Source: an uncultured Eubacteriales bacterium (GTDB lineage: Bacteria; Bacillota; Clostridia; Oscillospirales; Acutalibacteraceae). Taken from it: DNA of 5,238 nt. The stretch's first letter is position 1. The number at the start of each line of letters is the position of its first letter. Positions 5,041 through 5,238 of this stretch are shown here, piece after piece. The DNA lies in contig ONXZ01000112.1 of assembly GCA_900321905.1 (NCBI GenBank), forward strand, positions 1 through 5,238. The letters are read 5' to 3'. Position numbers and translations under genes: made by a program. The notes under the pieces were generated by a model. The model was not told the origin of the DNA and searched no databases. It worked only from the letters and a program-made list of their open reading frames with translations.

Positions 5041-5238
5041 CTAATCGCTGTTTTCGTCCAGAATTGCCTTGATTATCTTCACCGCCTGCGGTATGTTTTC
5101 GCCCTCAAGCGCGGACGGAATCAGCGCAAGCCTGATTTTGCCACCTTCAATGCTGTATATGTGAACGGCTATACCTCTTTTTTCAAATTCATCTGCGACG
5201 CCGTTGTAGTCCGCAGTCATTTTGATTGCAAGTCCGTT
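5041..5238 (-). CDS. C-terminal end of a possible PLP-dependent aminotransferase-like enzyme (partial)
   Basis: The frame is open from the window edge to TAG at 5043-5041 and gives 65 residues, beginning NGLAIKMTADYNGVADEFEK and ending KAILDENSD. The middle, RGIAVHIYSIEGGKIRLALIP followed by SALEGENIPQAVKIIKAIL, resembles the small C-terminal domain of fold-type I PLP enzymes: a strand, a GGKIRLAL strand, then a helix following an ENIPQAV-type turn. No catalytic residue lies in this part, so the family call is tentative. I see no intrinsic terminator between this gene and the next minus-strand gene, so readthrough into it is possible. Confidence 0.4.
   Translation of the reverse strand, partial: NGLAIKMTADYNGVADEFEKRGIAVHIYSIEGGKIRLALIPSALEGENIPQAVKIIKAILDENSD

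Noticed and set aside
5003..5042. Direct repeat GGCGCTA (near 5004 and 5037) and weak hairpin around GTACCG/CGGGAC
   Set aside because: The repeat is seven bases, the stem has a mismatch, and no T tract follows on the minus strand, so neither supports a terminator or attachment site.
1..5238. CRISPR array, tRNA or rRNA genes, replication origin
   Set aside because: I found no regularly spaced short repeats, no tRNA-like cloverleaf with a TTCGA/TTCAA T-arm, and no rRNA-like conserved stretches; the only tandem repeats are the coding LRR units.

Overview
The window looks like a piece of a Clostridia chromosome, probably an Oscillospiraceae/Ruminococcus-like gut or rumen anaerobe. The reasons are strong AAGGAGG ribosome binding sites, A+T-rich intergenic DNA, and a secreted surface protein with BspA-type leucine-rich repeats (LRRs), a CxxCG cysteine module, Ig-like repeats and a fibronectin III-like tail. 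The genus call is inference from these features only.

Layout. Bases 1-83 are the last 26 codons of an IS30-family transposase, and the element's right end lies just beyond. Bases 85-193 hold up to three stacked promoter candidates. From 216 a compact plus-strand operon follows: an ECF-type sigma factor (216-767), a single-pass membrane protein in the anti-sigma position (773-1486), and a large secreted LRR protein whose frame runs from 1502 to 4252 but carries an in-frame TAA at 2576-2578. The gaps between genes are 5 and 15 bases, and a strong intrinsic terminator closes the operon at 4265-4303. Just after it, a near-copy of the sigma gene's own promoter region (35 of 42 positions, no gaps) drives an unannotated 34-residue, very basic peptide (4388-4492). 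Two further hairpins and a strong bidirectional terminator (4604-4647) follow that gene. On the minus strand, convergent to this module, are a 92-residue two-helix membrane protein (4646-4924) and the C-terminal end of a possible PLP-dependent enzyme (5041-5238, cut by the window edge).

How it fits together. The simplest reading is a self-regulated cell-surface module. The membrane protein would hold the sigma factor inactive. On release, the sigma factor would transcribe its own operon, including the surface protein, and separately the small basic peptide. The repeated promoter is seen directly; its recognition by this sigma factor is inference.

The surface gene looks damaged. One G-to-T change in a recently duplicated 69-base LRR unit explains the stop codon, and the frame stays open and family-like for 557 residues beyond it. 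Base composition also shifts inside this gene, from about 30% G+C in the sampled LRR block to about 45-62% toward the 3' end, which suggests a mosaic origin.
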